In this document: one piece after another, positions 8,303-18,900 of the stretch
How positions within the stretch are numbered: the stretch's first letter is position 1
How the letters are laid out: each line of letters begins with the position of its first letter
DNA from: CAZNUP01 sp964609775
Lineage (GTDB): Bacteria > Patescibacteriota > Microgenomatia > JAMCZE01
Reading direction: 5' to 3'
NCBI GenBank assembly: GCA_964609775.1
Contig: CAZSSJ010000001.1
Coordinates: forward strand, 36,527 to 100,526
DNA: 64,000 nt
Notes under the pieces: model-generated
What the model was told of the DNA's origin: nothing
The model's input: the letters and a program-made list of their open reading frames with translations, nothing else
Databases searched by the model: none
Position numbers and translations under genes: made by a program

Positions 8303-11300
8303 ATGAAACAAATTAGACGGATTAGACTAATTGGTCTAATTAGGCCAATTTGGGCAAAAAAATTAGGGATTTTTTTGCTCTCGGCGACGATTATCGTCGC
8401 CGGACTGCTCGTTTTCTGGGTGAACAGGAACGGGGGGAAGGTCGAGGCGGCGTGGTTTGATGATTCCTGGGGCTACCGGCAGATTATAACTCTCACCAAT
8501 AACGGGTCGACGCAGACGGATTATCAGGTGCAGGTGGTGGTGGGGACGGGCGATCTTATTGCCGCGGGGAAGATGCAATCTGACTGCAATGATTTGCGGT
8601 TTACGGATCTTTCCGGAAAGGTCCTTTCCTATTGGACGGAATATTGCCGGTCAGGGGCGGGGAAAAATTCCTCGGTTTGGGTGACGATTCCCACCCTGAC
8701 AACGACACCGGCACCTATATATATGTATTACGGAAACCCGTCTGCGGCAACGGCGAGCACGTTTCGGTCTTTGCCGACGGGGATTAATTTGGGGGATGGG
8801 GCCGATGGGGCGGCGACTGTTTCGGGGACGGTGAACTTTAATTCGACGACGATTTCCGGACGGACGGAGGCTGATGGAGTCAATCCGGCGTCAACGGTGC
8901 TGACGGCGCTGGGGAGCACGACGATTACGGCGACGGCTGCGGCGGGGCTTTCCGTCGGGGATGAGGTTTTGATTATTAATCTTCAGGGGACGACTTCTGA
9001 TTACGGAAATGTGGGAAAGTATGAAACGGCAAGGGTGACGGCGATTAATGGAGCTGTTTTAACTCTTAACCATCCTCTTGTTAATGCCTATGATGGGACG
9101 ACACAAAAAATCATGGTCCAGCGGGTGCCGAACTATTCGAGCGTGACGGTGTGCACGGGCAGCGCCGATCCGGTGGCCGGGTGTGCTTCGGCAGGAACGT
9201 TGAATCCTGCATCGTGGTCGAGCGGAAACGGGACAGGAGGGGTGGTCATGCTACGGGCCACGGGGACGGTGAATGTGGCGGCGTCGGGGAGCATTTCTGG
9301 AGCAGGTTTAGGTTATGCGGGAGGGGCGGGAGGCCCGGCGGGAGCAAAGGGCGGATATGGGGGAGACAGCTATGATGGGGATAATCCGCGAGGCGGATGT
9401 GCGGATTCAAGCTGTACGGCCGGGGTGGGTGGCGGGAAATCTGGGTCGGCGACCGGAGCTTCGCCAAATAGCGGTGGAACCCGCGGTGGAGGCGGCGGAG
9501 GGGGATCTGACGGGGCGACTAACGGGACTGGCGGCGGGGCGGCCGGAGGCGGCGGGGGTTATGGCGGAGGCGGAGGCGGAGGCGGAGCCAATGGTGATGG
9601 CTATGTGGCTCTTCCAAGCACTGCGAATGGAGGAACGGGCGGAAGTGGAGGCTCAACAGGAACTTCTGCGGGTGGTGGAGGAGGGGGTTGCCGGGACAAT
9701 GATGGTGATAACACAGCCGGGGCCAACGGGGGAAATGCCGGCAGTGCCGGGTCAAATGGTAGTGCGAGCTGTTCGGGGACGGCAGGCACGGGGGGCGAAG
9801 TAGGGTCGGGAGCAACGAGCGGAAGCGGGGGCGGAGGGGCTGGAGGAGGTCTTGGTTCGGGCGGCGGGGGCGGAGGCGGAGGAACGTATGGCACGGCGGC
9901 TTTGACGACAATTTTTTTGGGAAGCGGCGGCGGGGGCGGTGGAGGGACAACAGCAGGAGTGGACTTTGCCGGAGCAGCCGGGGCGGCAGGCGGAGGAATC
10001 GTTTACATCAGTGCCGGGACAGTGACAGTCGCCGGGGCAGCTTCGGCCAACGGAGCCGATGGGACCACTCCTGACGCGCAAACTGGCAGTGGGGGGGCCG
10101 GGGCCGGAGGATCAGTTTTTATTTCAGGAGCCACAGTGACGCTGGGGAGCAGCTTAGTTTCAGCAACCGGAGGAGCTGCAGGTGCAGCTGATCAGGCAAT
10201 CGCCGGATCCGGCGGAGGCGGAGTAGGACGGATTGCGGTGAATTATTCAACGAGCACCGGTTCGACTAATCCTTCAGCTGGATCCACCTCCACATTGCCG
10301 GTCGCCGGGTCGCCATCGACGGAAGAAAAAGGCAACGGGCCGGTGGCTTTCTGGCACCTTGACGACGGCCAGGGAACAGTAGCCCAAGATTCAACGACGA
10401 ATGGAAATGCTGGGACACTTTCGGGAACAACTCTGCCCAGCTGGCAGACGGAGGACTTGTGCGTTTCGGGCAAGTGTCTCTATTTTAATGGGATTACTTC
10501 CAATGTGACGGCGGGGACAGTGAATGCGGTGCAAACCGTGTCTTTCTGGGTCAGGCCGGCGAGTGTTTCGGCCTCACTGGTGCAGTTGGCAAGCGGGGTC
10601 GATGTTAAAGCGGCTTCAGGAGTAGTCGGGACTGACGGCTTTACTGCACCGACGATCTATGTCAACGGGGCCAAGGTGACAGGCAGCTCGGCGACGCCGT
10701 TTGCAGCCAGTCAATGGAATTTTGTGACGGTGACGACGGGGACAGGGATTACAGCAAATGCCATTACCTTGGGGAAAATGCAGACGGGAGTGTTAAACGG
10801 GTTTTTGGATGAAGTGAAACTCTATCACTATGCCCGGAGTGCGGCGCAGGTGAAGGCAGATTATGCCAATTCGGGAATTAATAAAGGGACGGGAAGTGTT
10901 CTGGGGGCGGATCCGGATCAAGTGAATCGGACGTTATCAAATGGGCTAGTTGGGTATTGGAAGATGGATGAAAGCGGGGCTGGTAGCTGCACAGGCGGAG
11001 CCAATGACAGCTGCGATTCATCCGGCAACGGCAATGACGGCAACTGGGTTAATCAAGCAGCGAACACGGGAGGAAAGTTCGGTAATGGAGTTATCTTTGA
11101 CGGCGTCAATGACACGGTCGATGTGGCCCAATCCAGCAGTCTTAATGGAGTAACCGATGACATTACCGTCTCGGCCTGGATCAAAACCACCGCTACAGGC
11201 GGGGGTCTGACCGACAATACATTTATCAGCAAAGAGACAGCGGGTTGCGGTTCAGGCTATAGCGACTGGTTTATCCATTTATTAAACGGCACCGTCAAGT

Positions 11301-14300
11301 TCTGGACATCCGGATCAGAGTGTACGGCCGTGGCATCCAATGCCACAGTCAATGACGGCAGTTGGCATCTCGTGACCGTGACACGAAAAAGATCAGACGG
11401 CAATCATATTATCTATATTGACGGGCAGTATGATACTTCAAAAATCGGAAATACCGGTTCAATCGGCAACGCGGAAGATCTTTATTTCGGAACCATAAAC
11501 GGAACGGCATCAGACTATACCGGTAGTCTCGACGAAGTCCGGATCTATAACCGTGTCCTGTCTCCTGCCGAAGTCTCCATTCTTTACCAGTTTGCCGCCG
11601 GGCCGGTGGGGTATTGGAAGATGGAGGAAGGGGCGGGAACAACGGCCGCGGATTCCAGCGGCAATGGCTATACCACGGCGGCATTTACGGGAAACACCGC
11701 TTGGACAGCGGGGAAATTTGGCAAAGGGCTGACCTTTGACGGAGACGGAGATTACGCCAGCATTACGGATGCTTCCGGAGTAAAGATTGATCTTGGGGCA
11801 ACGACCGATTCATATACAGTCTCCGGGTGGGCAAAGACGTCGACCGATGGTTCGGGTAATGCCACGATCGTGGAGAAAAATGATGGATCTGGAGCCTATC
11901 CGTTTAGCTTGTATCTGAATTCTTCGGAACATGCCTGTTTTCAGATTTCCGACGGGACCAATGCGCCTTCGGCCTGCGGATCGACGGCTTTGAGTGATGG
12001 CGCTTGGCATTATCTCACGGGCGTGCGGGATGTTGGAGCAGACAAGGTCTATATTTATGTTGACGGGGTGCAGATCAATTCGGCGACGGATTCGACCACG
12101 GCCACAGCGGCCAATGGCGATGACACATCAATCGGAAACGGCGGAACCTCTTATACAACGAATGATTTTACCGGACAAATTGACGAGGTGAGGATTTACA
12201 ACTATTCGCGCAGCCCAAAACAAATTATAGAAGACTTAAATGTCGGGCACCCGACTGGGGGAAGTCCAATCGGCACAGCACATGGCTACTGGAAATTTGA
12301 TGATGGGCGGGGAACGACAGCTTATGATTCCGGGGCCAGCCCGAATAATGGAGTTCTAACCAGTATGAACTTAGTGACCTCAGTTGGTATTTCCGGCTGG
12401 AACCCGAATGGGAAGTTTAATAAGGCATTATCGTTTGACGGGAGCAATGATAACGTGGACTTCGGGGATCTTTCCTACACTGAAGGTGCTTCCAGTTTAA
12501 GCTGGAGTTTTTGGGTTAATCCGAATTCGGTCGCGGCGACGAAGTGTTTGTGGTGTAAATATAATAATGCGGCAACAGAGCGGTCGTGGGCGATTGAAAG
12601 CGGAACAACTAATGCTTCGGCGATTAGGGCCACGCTGCCAACGAGCACGACGGAAGCGGATGGCACAACATACGGAGAAACACCGACCGGACAACTTAGT
12701 GTCGGAGTTTGGACCCACGTGGCAGTGGTCTATGACGGAAATGCTTCAGGTAATTTGAACCGGCTGAAGATATATATTAATGGTGTTAAGCAGAATCTGG
12801 CTTTTGCCGGGACGATTCCGGCAACGACTCAGGCCACCACTTCCACGGCTAACGCTGGCGAAAGCTCCGATGGAGCCAGAAATTTTTCAGGCACACTTGA
12901 TGAGATGAAGATCTACGGCGGGGCGCTGACAGAGGCTGAAGTGAAGTTGGATTATAACCGAGGGTCGGCAATTTCTTTGGGAGTTTTGGGAACTTCGACG
13001 GCCGACGGGAAGACCGCGTCAAGTTCGGCTGGGTCGGCTTATTGCCTGCCGGGAGATACCACAACGTGTAACCCGCCGGTGGCGGAGTGGCCTTATGAAG
13101 AAGGCCAGGGGACGAGCGTGGCTGACACGAGCGGAAACAACAACACGATGACTCTAAGCGCCGCCAGTCAATGGACGCATGGAGTCATCGGTCGCGGCAT
13201 CACCTTCAACGGCACGAGCGACACGGCTGATTACGGAGATGTGAATAATAAATTTGACAGCGTGACCAAGCTCACGGTGACGGCTTGGTTTAAGAAACCA
13301 AGCGTCGGGGGAAAAGTTTATATTGCCACGAAGGGCAGCGGCGCCAACGCGACACGTTTTGAACTGTCGGCTTTAACTGATGGTTTGATCTATTTTGTTG
13401 TCAGAAACGGGGTGTTATCGACAGCGTCCACATATAGCAATGACACGAATTGGCACCATGTGGCGCTGGTTTTTGATGGGACCCAAACGGGCAATGCCAA
13501 TCGGTTGAAGGGGTTTATTGATGGCACGGCGCGCGCTCTGACTTTCTCAAACACTGTTCCGAGCTCGACGGGAAACTATGGCACCGCGAAGCTTTATTCC
13601 GGCTATCATGAATGGTTTAACCTGTATTCGGCCGGATATGTTGACCAGATGCGGGTTTTTGATTACCCCTTGACAGCGGCTCAAGTGGCCAACAACTATA
13701 ACCGCGGCCTGCCTGCATCCTGGTGGAAGTTTGATGAGTGTCAGGGAACGGTAGCCAATGACTCAATCGCAACCATATCGGGTACGCTAAACGGTGGGAC
13801 ACCGGGAGACTGTAATACCGCAAGTACTGCCTGGGCCAATGGAAAAACAGGAAAGTTTAATTACTCATTAAAATTTGGCACTACACCCGATCTTACTACA
13901 GTGACTTCGACCAGTACGTATCCTTTTAGCCAAGTCAGCAGCCCTCCGGTATCATGGGGCGGATGGTTTTATCCGACTAGTTCGGTAAACAGTCAGGCAT
14001 TTATCGATAAAAAGGATCAATTCCGGCTTTACACCGACGGATCCGGAAATGCAATCTGCGGGGTGGCAACGGCTGCCGGATCCTACACCGATGCCTCATC
14101 GGTGACAGCTCCGATAACCTTAAATACCTGGAATCATGTACTTTGCACTTATGATGGTACCACTAGCTTGAAAACCTATGTAAATGGAATATTAAAAAAT
14201 ACTTCAACCATCTCTGTCGATATGTTTCTCACGACAACCACATTGTATGTAGGCCAACTCAATGACGCTTCTAACCAGTTTACAGGCCAGGCAGATGATA

Positions 14301-14398
14301 TAAAAATATGGGCATATTCTTTGACTGCTTACCAGGTGCGGATGGAGTTTAACCAAAGCAGTGCTGTTAGGTTTGGGCCTAGTTCCGGGGCTCCCTGA
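8303..14398 (+). CDS. DUF2341 / glycine-rich / six-LamG surface protein (2031 aa)
   Basis: ATG 8303 is preferred over GTG 8282; neither has a good ribosome site. Residues 1-40 form a basic N-region and a membrane segment (signal or anchor). The basic part is encoded by a 9-bp tandem repeat. Residues about 50-135 are a DUF2341 domain (WFDDSWGYRQ...IYMYYGNP). Residues about 330-640 are extremely glycine-rich, as in filamentous surface proteins. Six LamG/concanavalin-like lectin modules follow, each opening with a GYWKMDE or AEWPYEEG type strand, at about residues 678, 880, 1099, 1325, 1590 and 1804. LamG modules usually bind glycans or proteins outside the cell. The protein ends AVRFGPSSGAP, and that tail is repeated downstream as gene remnants. 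No LPXTG motif is seen. Confidence 0.85.
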   Translation: MKQIRRIRLIGLIRPIWAKKLGIFLLSATIIVAGLLVFWVNRNGGKVEAAWFDDSWGYRQIITLTNNGSTQTDYQVQVVVGTGDLIAAGKMQSDCNDLRFTDLSGKVLSYWTEYCRSGAGKNSSVWVTIPTLTTTPAPIYMYYGNPSAATASTFRSLPTGINLGDGADGAATVSGTVNFNSTTISGRTEADGVNPASTVLTALGSTTITATAAAGLSVGDEVLIINLQGTTSDYGNVGKYETARVTAINGAVLTLNHPLVNAYDGTTQKIMVQRVPNYSSVTVCTGSADPVAGCASAGTLNPASWSSGNGTGGVVMLRATGTVNVAASGSISGAGLGYAGGAGGPAGAKGGYGGDSYDGDNPRGGCADSSCTAGVGGGKSGSATGASPNSGGTRGGGGGGGSDGATNGTGGGAAGGGGGYGGGGGGGGANGDGYVALPSTANGGTGGSGGSTGTSAGGGGGGCRDNDGDNTAGANGGNAGSAGSNGSASCSGTAGTGGEVGSGATSGSGGGGAGGGLGSGGGGGGGGTYGTAALTTIFLGSGGGGGGGTTAGVDFAGAAGAAGGGIVYISAGTVTVAGAASANGADGTTPDAQTGSGGAGAGGSVFISGATVTLGSSLVSATGGAAGAADQAIAGSGGGGVGRIAVNYSTSTGSTNPSAGSTSTLPVAGSPSTEEKGNGPVAFWHLDDGQGTVAQDSTTNGNAGTLSGTTLPSWQTEDLCVSGKCLYFNGITSNVTAGTVNAVQTVSFWVRPASVSASLVQLASGVDVKAASGVVGTDGFTAPTIYVNGAKVTGSSATPFAASQWNFVTVTTGTGITANAITLGKMQTGVLNGFLDEVKLYHYARSAAQVKADYANSGINKGTGSVLGADPDQVNRTLSNGLVGYWKMDESGAGSCTGGANDSCDSSGNGNDGNWVNQAANTGGKFGNGVIFDGVNDTVDVAQSSSLNGVTDDITVSAWIKTTATGGGLTDNTFISKETAGCGSGYSDWFIHLLNGTVKFWTSGSECTAVASNATVNDGSWHLVTVTRKRSDGNHIIYIDGQYDTSKIGNTGSIGNAEDLYFGTINGTASDYTGSLDEVRIYNRVLSPAEVSILYQFAAGPVGYWKMEEGAGTTAADSSGNGYTTAAFTGNTAWTAGKFGKGLTFDGDGDYASITDASGVKIDLGATTDSYTVSGWAKTSTDGSGNATIVEKNDGSGAYPFSLYLNSSEHACFQISDGTNAPSACGSTALSDGAWHYLTGVRDVGADKVYIYVDGVQINSATDSTTATAANGDDTSIGNGGTSYTTNDFTGQIDEVRIYNYSRSPKQIIEDLNVGHPTGGSPIGTAHGYWKFDDGRGTTAYDSGASPNNGVLTSMNLVTSVGISGWNPNGKFNKALSFDGSNDNVDFGDLSYTEGASSLSWSFWVNPNSVAATKCLWCKYNNAATERSWAIESGTTNASAIRATLPTSTTEADGTTYGETPTGQLSVGVWTHVAVVYDGNASGNLNRLKIYINGVKQNLAFAGTIPATTQATTSTANAGESSDGARNFSGTLDEMKIYGGALTEAEVKLDYNRGSAISLGVLGTSTADGKTASSSAGSAYCLPGDTTTCNPPVAEWPYEEGQGTSVADTSGNNNTMTLSAASQWTHGVIGRGITFNGTSDTADYGDVNNKFDSVTKLTVTAWFKKPSVGGKVYIATKGSGANATRFELSALTDGLIYFVVRNGVLSTASTYSNDTNWHHVALVFDGTQTGNANRLKGFIDGTARALTFSNTVPSSTGNYGTAKLYSGYHEWFNLYSAGYVDQMRVFDYPLTAAQVANNYNRGLPASWWKFDECQGTVANDSIATISGTLNGGTPGDCNTASTAWANGKTGKFNYSLKFGTTPDLTTVTSTSTYPFSQVSSPPVSWGGWFYPTSSVNSQAFIDKKDQFRLYTDGSGNAICGVATAAGSYTDASSVTAPITLNTWNHVLCTYDGTTSLKTYVNGILKNTSTISVDMFLTTTTLYVGQLNDASNQFTGQADDIKIWAYSLTAYQVRMEFNQSSAVRFGPSSGAP

Positions 14399-14482
14399 CC
14401 ATAGTGAAAGCGAGCTTTGGTTGCGGTCCTCGCACGCTCGACAGCTGAGGGTGAATGTTGTTTTCAGCTCGCGGCTGCGGGC

Positions 14483-14533
14483 CTAAACCAAGGAAGCGCA
14501 GTTAGATTTGGACCCAATACGGGGGCGCCTTAA
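14483..14533 (+). pseudogene. Remnant of a LamG-protein 3' end, copy 2
   Basis: The + strand reads LNQGSAVRFGPNTGAP then TAA, matching the last residues of the gene ending at 14398 (FNQSSAVRFGPSSGAP). No open frame leads into it. Its stop codon overlaps the stop of the convergent ATPase gene. Confidence 0.75.
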
Positions 14534-15651
14534 GTTAGAAATTCAGAAAAGTTTTCTTTGGTGACCGGGGTCCAGGTGGAGTTAGGATAGGTTTGACGCC
14601 AGGTCACTGGAGGAGAGTTTCTGCTCTTTTGCCATTTGATTTCAAAGGCGTTAAGAGTTCCTTGGGATTCTTCAATATAGTCGATTTCTTGTTTAGACCA
14701 GGTTCTCCAGAAATAAGTGTTTGGGGTTAAACCGAGATTGCCGTTTCTTTTGAATCTTTCGGTGATAAGGAAATTTTCCCAGAGGGCGCCAGTATCGGAG
14801 CGCAGTGCAAGAGGGTTAAAGTTGTTGATGATTGCATTTCTGATGCCGGTGTCCCAGAAGTATATCTTCCGAGATTTGTTAATTTCTTTTCTTAGGTTCC
14901 TTGAGAGTGGAGGAAGACGGAATATCACAAAAGCCAACTCAAGAAGTCTCGTGTAGGAAGAGATAGTTTCCTTGTCTACCTCGAGAAGGTTGGCCAGCTC
15001 GGTGAAATGGACCTCGCTGCCAATTTGGAGAGCGAGGGCTTGCAGAAGCTTTTCTAAAAGCTCTGGTGCTTTTAGTTGACGGTATTCTAAGGAATCTTTA
15101 TAAAGGTAGTTTTTGTAGATCGATTTGATGGTTTCCTCGGCGGACTGCCCTCCCAGGCTGACAATTTCCGGGTAGGAACCATAGATCATTCTTGTTTCTA
15201 GAAGTCTAGCTGTTTCGATTTGGTCAGGATAGATTTCGGCCAGTGAGAGCGGGCTGAGGATAAACTCATAAGTGCGGCCGGTTAAGGGCTCCTTAATTTT
15301 ATTGGAAAGATCGAAAGAGCTGCTACCCGTGGCAATTACTTGCAGCTTGGGGGCGTTATCGACAAGGAGTTTGAGGGTTAGTCCGATGTTTAGCACTCTT
15401 TGGGCTTCGTCGATGATGACGAGTTTGTTTTTGCCGATTAAGCTTTTGAGTTCAGAGGAGGTTTTGTCCGTGAGAGCTCTTCTTACATCTGGTTCGTCAC
15501 AGTTTAAATAAGAACTTTCTTCGGGGAATTTCTTCTTAATCTCTTGGACTAGAGTGGTTTTGCCCACCCGTCGCGGGCCGTAAATTATGATTACCTTTCC
15601 TCTAAAGAGGTGGTCTTCAATTCGTGGCTGGATTGATCTCTTAAATAGCAT
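14530..15651 (-). CDS. AAA+ ATPase with DUF4143 domain
   Basis: This 373-aa protein has a P-loop near residues 25-34 (YGPRRVGKTT) and a Walker B motif around residues 77-85 (KLVIIDEAQ). The C-terminal half fits DUF4143, a nuclease-like/DNA-binding fold common in stand-alone ATPases of archaea and candidate phyla, whose role is not established. The gene is reversed relative to the surface-protein genes on both sides and is bracketed by two decayed LamG gene tails, so it looks like an inserted cassette. A 21-bp palindrome overlaps its promoter, which suggests self-regulation. Confidence 0.85.
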   Translation of the reverse strand: MLFKRSIQPRIEDHLFRGKVIIIYGPRRVGKTTLVQEIKKKFPEESSYLNCDEPDVRRALTDKTSSELKSLIGKNKLVIIDEAQRVLNIGLTLKLLVDNAPKLQVIATGSSSFDLSNKIKEPLTGRTYEFILSPLSLAEIYPDQIETARLLETRMIYGSYPEIVSLGGQSAEETIKSIYKNYLYKDSLEYRQLKAPELLEKLLQALALQIGSEVHFTELANLLEVDKETISSYTRLLELAFVIFRLPPLSRNLRKEINKSRKIYFWDTGIRNAIINNFNPLALRSDTGALWENFLITERFKRNGNLGLTPNTYFWRTWSKQEIDYIEESQGTLNAFEIKWQKSRNSPPVTWRQTYPNSTWTPVTKENFSEFLT

Positions 15652-15671
15652 GATTTCGGTGGTTTTACTCT

Positions 15672-15692
15672 CCTAAATTACTATAATTTAGG
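15672..15692 (-). promoter_or_regulatory. Operator-like palindrome and promoter of the DUF4143 ATPase
   Basis: Perfect arms of 9 bp (CCTAAATTA and TAATTTAGG) flank a 3-nt centre. On the - strand a TTGACA box sits immediately upstream and the palindrome covers the -10 region, the usual place for an autorepressor. A ribosome site (TTAGGAG) overlaps its downstream end. Confidence 0.6.
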
Positions 15693-15739
15693 CGGTTTGT
15701 CAAGGACCAAGAAAGTCTCGCCTTGGTCCTGCTCCAGAG

Positions 15740-15838
15740 GTGAAGGTGTGGAACTATGCCTTGACCCCATATCAAGTGAGGACTGAATATAACCAATCGG
15801 GTGCAGTGAGATTTGGCCCAACAACTGGTGCTCCCTAG
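15740..15838 (+). pseudogene. Remnant of a LamG-protein 3' end, copy 3
   Basis: The frame reads VKVWNYALTPYQVR, then NQSGAVRFGPTTGAP and a TAG stop. It matches the end of the 8303-14398 gene (IKIWAYSLTAYQVR... AVRFGPSSGAP). It lies just beyond the ATPase gene and is preceded by an inverted repeat (GGACCAAG/CTTGGTCC, 15704-15729). Confidence 0.75.
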
Positions 15839-15949
15839 ATTGTTGGGATGCCTTTCCTGAGGGGTGGTCTCGGGAAGAAATTTTTCTCTCTTGACAGGGC
15901 TAGTTGGGCCTGTCATTCTTAATTAAATAAGCAGCCTGGAGTTGTTCTC

Positions 15950-18900
15950 TTGAAAAAACATCTAAGCTTAATCATCTTCTTTGTCTTCATCTTTTCAGGC
16001 TTTTTCGTGTTTGCGCCGGCGCCGCTTTGGGCTTCCGGGGCGACCTATTATGTGGCGACTTCCGGCAGTGACACTAATTCCGGCACGCAAAGTGCGCCCT
16101 GGGCCACGCTCCAAAAAGCCCTCGGGAGCATTTCCTCCGGCGACATGGTCATCATCCGCGGAGGCATCTATCGTCAGCCCGGCAGCATGATTGGCTACCC
16201 CTACAAATCCTTCGGCCCAGCCGGAACGGCGGGCAATTTGACCACCTTCAAATCTTATCCCGGAGAACGAGTTATCATCACCGGTCCAAACAACGACCTT
16301 ATCCAAATTGCCGTTGCCGACTATGTTCGGATTGACAGCCTCTGGTTTGGCGGGGATTATGTCACCGGTATCAAAGGTCCGGTGTTTCAAATTTCCGGCG
16401 TCGGCAAAGAAATTGTCAACAACACCTTTTTCAATTGGCCCTCGGGCCCGCTGATGGGTTGGGGAGAAAACGTCCTTTTTCAAGGAAATCGGCTCGTCAA
16501 CACCGGCCGGGATGTGCACACCGCGGGAACCTATTTCTCTTCGGGATATGCGACTGACGGAAAGTTGTCTAATCACATCATTGCTGACCACAACATCTAC
16601 ATTGGCAACAACATTTCCGCCGGTTATGGCTTCCAGTTTTGGCATGGCGGCAAGTCCATGATCGCGACCCGAAACTTTGTGGCCGGTCATTCCTGGGGGA
16701 GCGCCATAGACGGAGACAGCCAGCTGTGGGCTAATAATTTTTATTGGAAGCAAACCGGAAAAGATTCAGACATTGACACCGTCATTAATCCCTATGGTCC
16801 TCTGTCCGGTGGTTCTAATCAAAAGTATATCAATAATATCTTTGGGCCCTCCGCCTGGTTTTATTATGCTAACGCCTGGAAAGCCACTCAGGCAGAAATC
16901 GATACCAAACTATCTAATAATGCTTTCACTGACGATCCCTCCTATCTGCCGGGATCCGGTGGTCCCACCTGTAAAAAGCCCTGCGGAGTAAGTCCATACG
17001 TCTTTCATCAAGGGCAAGAAAGTGCGGAAATTGGTATCAGTGCGGCAGCTCTGGATAAGGCAGTTGGGACAATCAGTCAGGCTTTTCTAAACCCGCTGGA
17101 CACTATCTATAGCGACACCACGGTTGAATCAAGTTTTCAACAGATTCGCTCGGCGCAAGTTCCAACCACGAGCCCCCTATACCGTAAAGGACTGCCTTGG
17201 TTCGGACAAGCCATCGACATTGGCTGGAACGTTCCGGCGCCAGCCTCCGTTTGCGACTATTGGGCCGCTTTCACCAAGCTTGGTCTCAAGCACTATGATA
17301 AATACGGTAGTGTTCTTCCTGACTATTCCTGCACTAGTCCTACACCACCTCCGCCGCCACCGCCACCACCGCCGCCGTCGACAGTGACGGGCGACGTTAA
17401 TGGTGACGGCAAGGTTGATTTTGCCGACCTCCAAGCCCTGCTCTTAAACATCCTGGGGACAGTCACGGCGCAACTTGATCTCATTGTCGATGGCAAAATT
17501 AATTCGTTGGACTTTGCCGTTTCCTCGGGAGAAATCATTAATGCTAATCCGCCGCCGCCCGGCGACACTCAAGCTCCAGTCACTGTCATCACCGCGCCAG
17601 CTGGTGGTCAAACGGTCAGTGGGACTTTTTCCGTCGTGGCGAGCGCGACGGATAACGTCGGGGTGACAAAAGTGGAGTTCTATATTGACGGGGCGATTAA
17701 AAACACTGACACGGGTGTTCCCTACGGATTTAATCTGGACACGACCCAACTGACTAATGCCGCGCACACGGTTTATTCCAAGGCCTATGACGCTGCCGGC
17801 AACGTAGGGAGCTCATCAAGCATCACTTTCACGGTCAGCAACACCGCCCCGCCGCCCCAAACCATGACTTTGAATTTGTCCTCGTATTTTGGCGGCTCGG
17901 GTGAAGACAGTGCTCGCGACGTGGTCACCGATTCCCAAGGCAATGCCTACGTGGTGGGCGGCCTGGGATCAGCAACGATCCAGACAACCCAAACTTTTAA
18001 AAAAACCGGTACCTGCGCTGTTTCCTGGACGGGTAACGGCGGCAAGGACATGGACGCCTATGTCATGAAAATCAGCCCGACTAACCAGCTTGTCTGGTCA
18101 ACCAGGATCGGCGGGCCGTGCTATGACCGGTCGTATGGCGTGGAGCTCGATTCCTCGGGAAACATCTACTTGACCGGCCGGGCCGGGCCGAATTTCCCCA
18201 CGACCAGCGGGACTTTCCAGCCGGGTTTCTACGGCTTTAATTCCGGCAGCGCCTATGGTGAGCAGAACGCTTTTGTGGCCAAAGTTTCCCCAACGGGAGC
18301 TCTTGTTTGGGCGAGCTACGTCGGCTCGACAGACGGCAACCGGGACATCGCCGTTGACGGCAGTGGGGATGTCTATATTGGCACCGGCTTTAATTCGGCG
18401 ACGCAAAAGCCACTAAGCGGGCTTGCCTGGTTTAGCTCGGCCATTAGCAAGGCTTTTCAAGTGGTGAACAATCGCGGTTTTGAGGGCTTGATTGTCAAAA
18501 TTAAGTCTGACGGGTCGCAGGTGGTGTGGGCCAGTTTCTACGGCGGCACGGGTAATGAGGGAGCCACGCCGTCAATCAGAGTGGATAGGAACGGCTACGT
18601 TTATTACCTCACCAACACAACTTCGACTAATCTGCCCGTAAAAAACGCTTTCAAATCGACTCTCGGGGGGACGATCGACATGGCCCTCGTTAAATTCCAT
18701 TTTGACTCGGGGGTGGGGAAACTGGTCACCGACTATTCGACCTATTTTGGCGGCAGTGATGTCGAGTTTACCGAAACCCACGGTCTGGCCGTGGACGTAT
18801 CGGGAAACGCCTATATAGCCGCGACCACCAAATCTACGAACCTGACGACGACCACGGGGGCTTACCAACGAACCTATGGCGGCTCAGGGGGAAGCGGAAA

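Noticed and set aside
9300..9950. Long open frames on the opposite strand and in other frames of the Gly-rich region
   Set aside because: They are the Pro/Arg-rich shadows of GGN codons and have no start signals or domains.
9300..10230. CRISPR-like repetition
   Set aside because: The repetition is due to glycine codons; there are no constant repeats with unique spacers, and no cas genes lie nearby.
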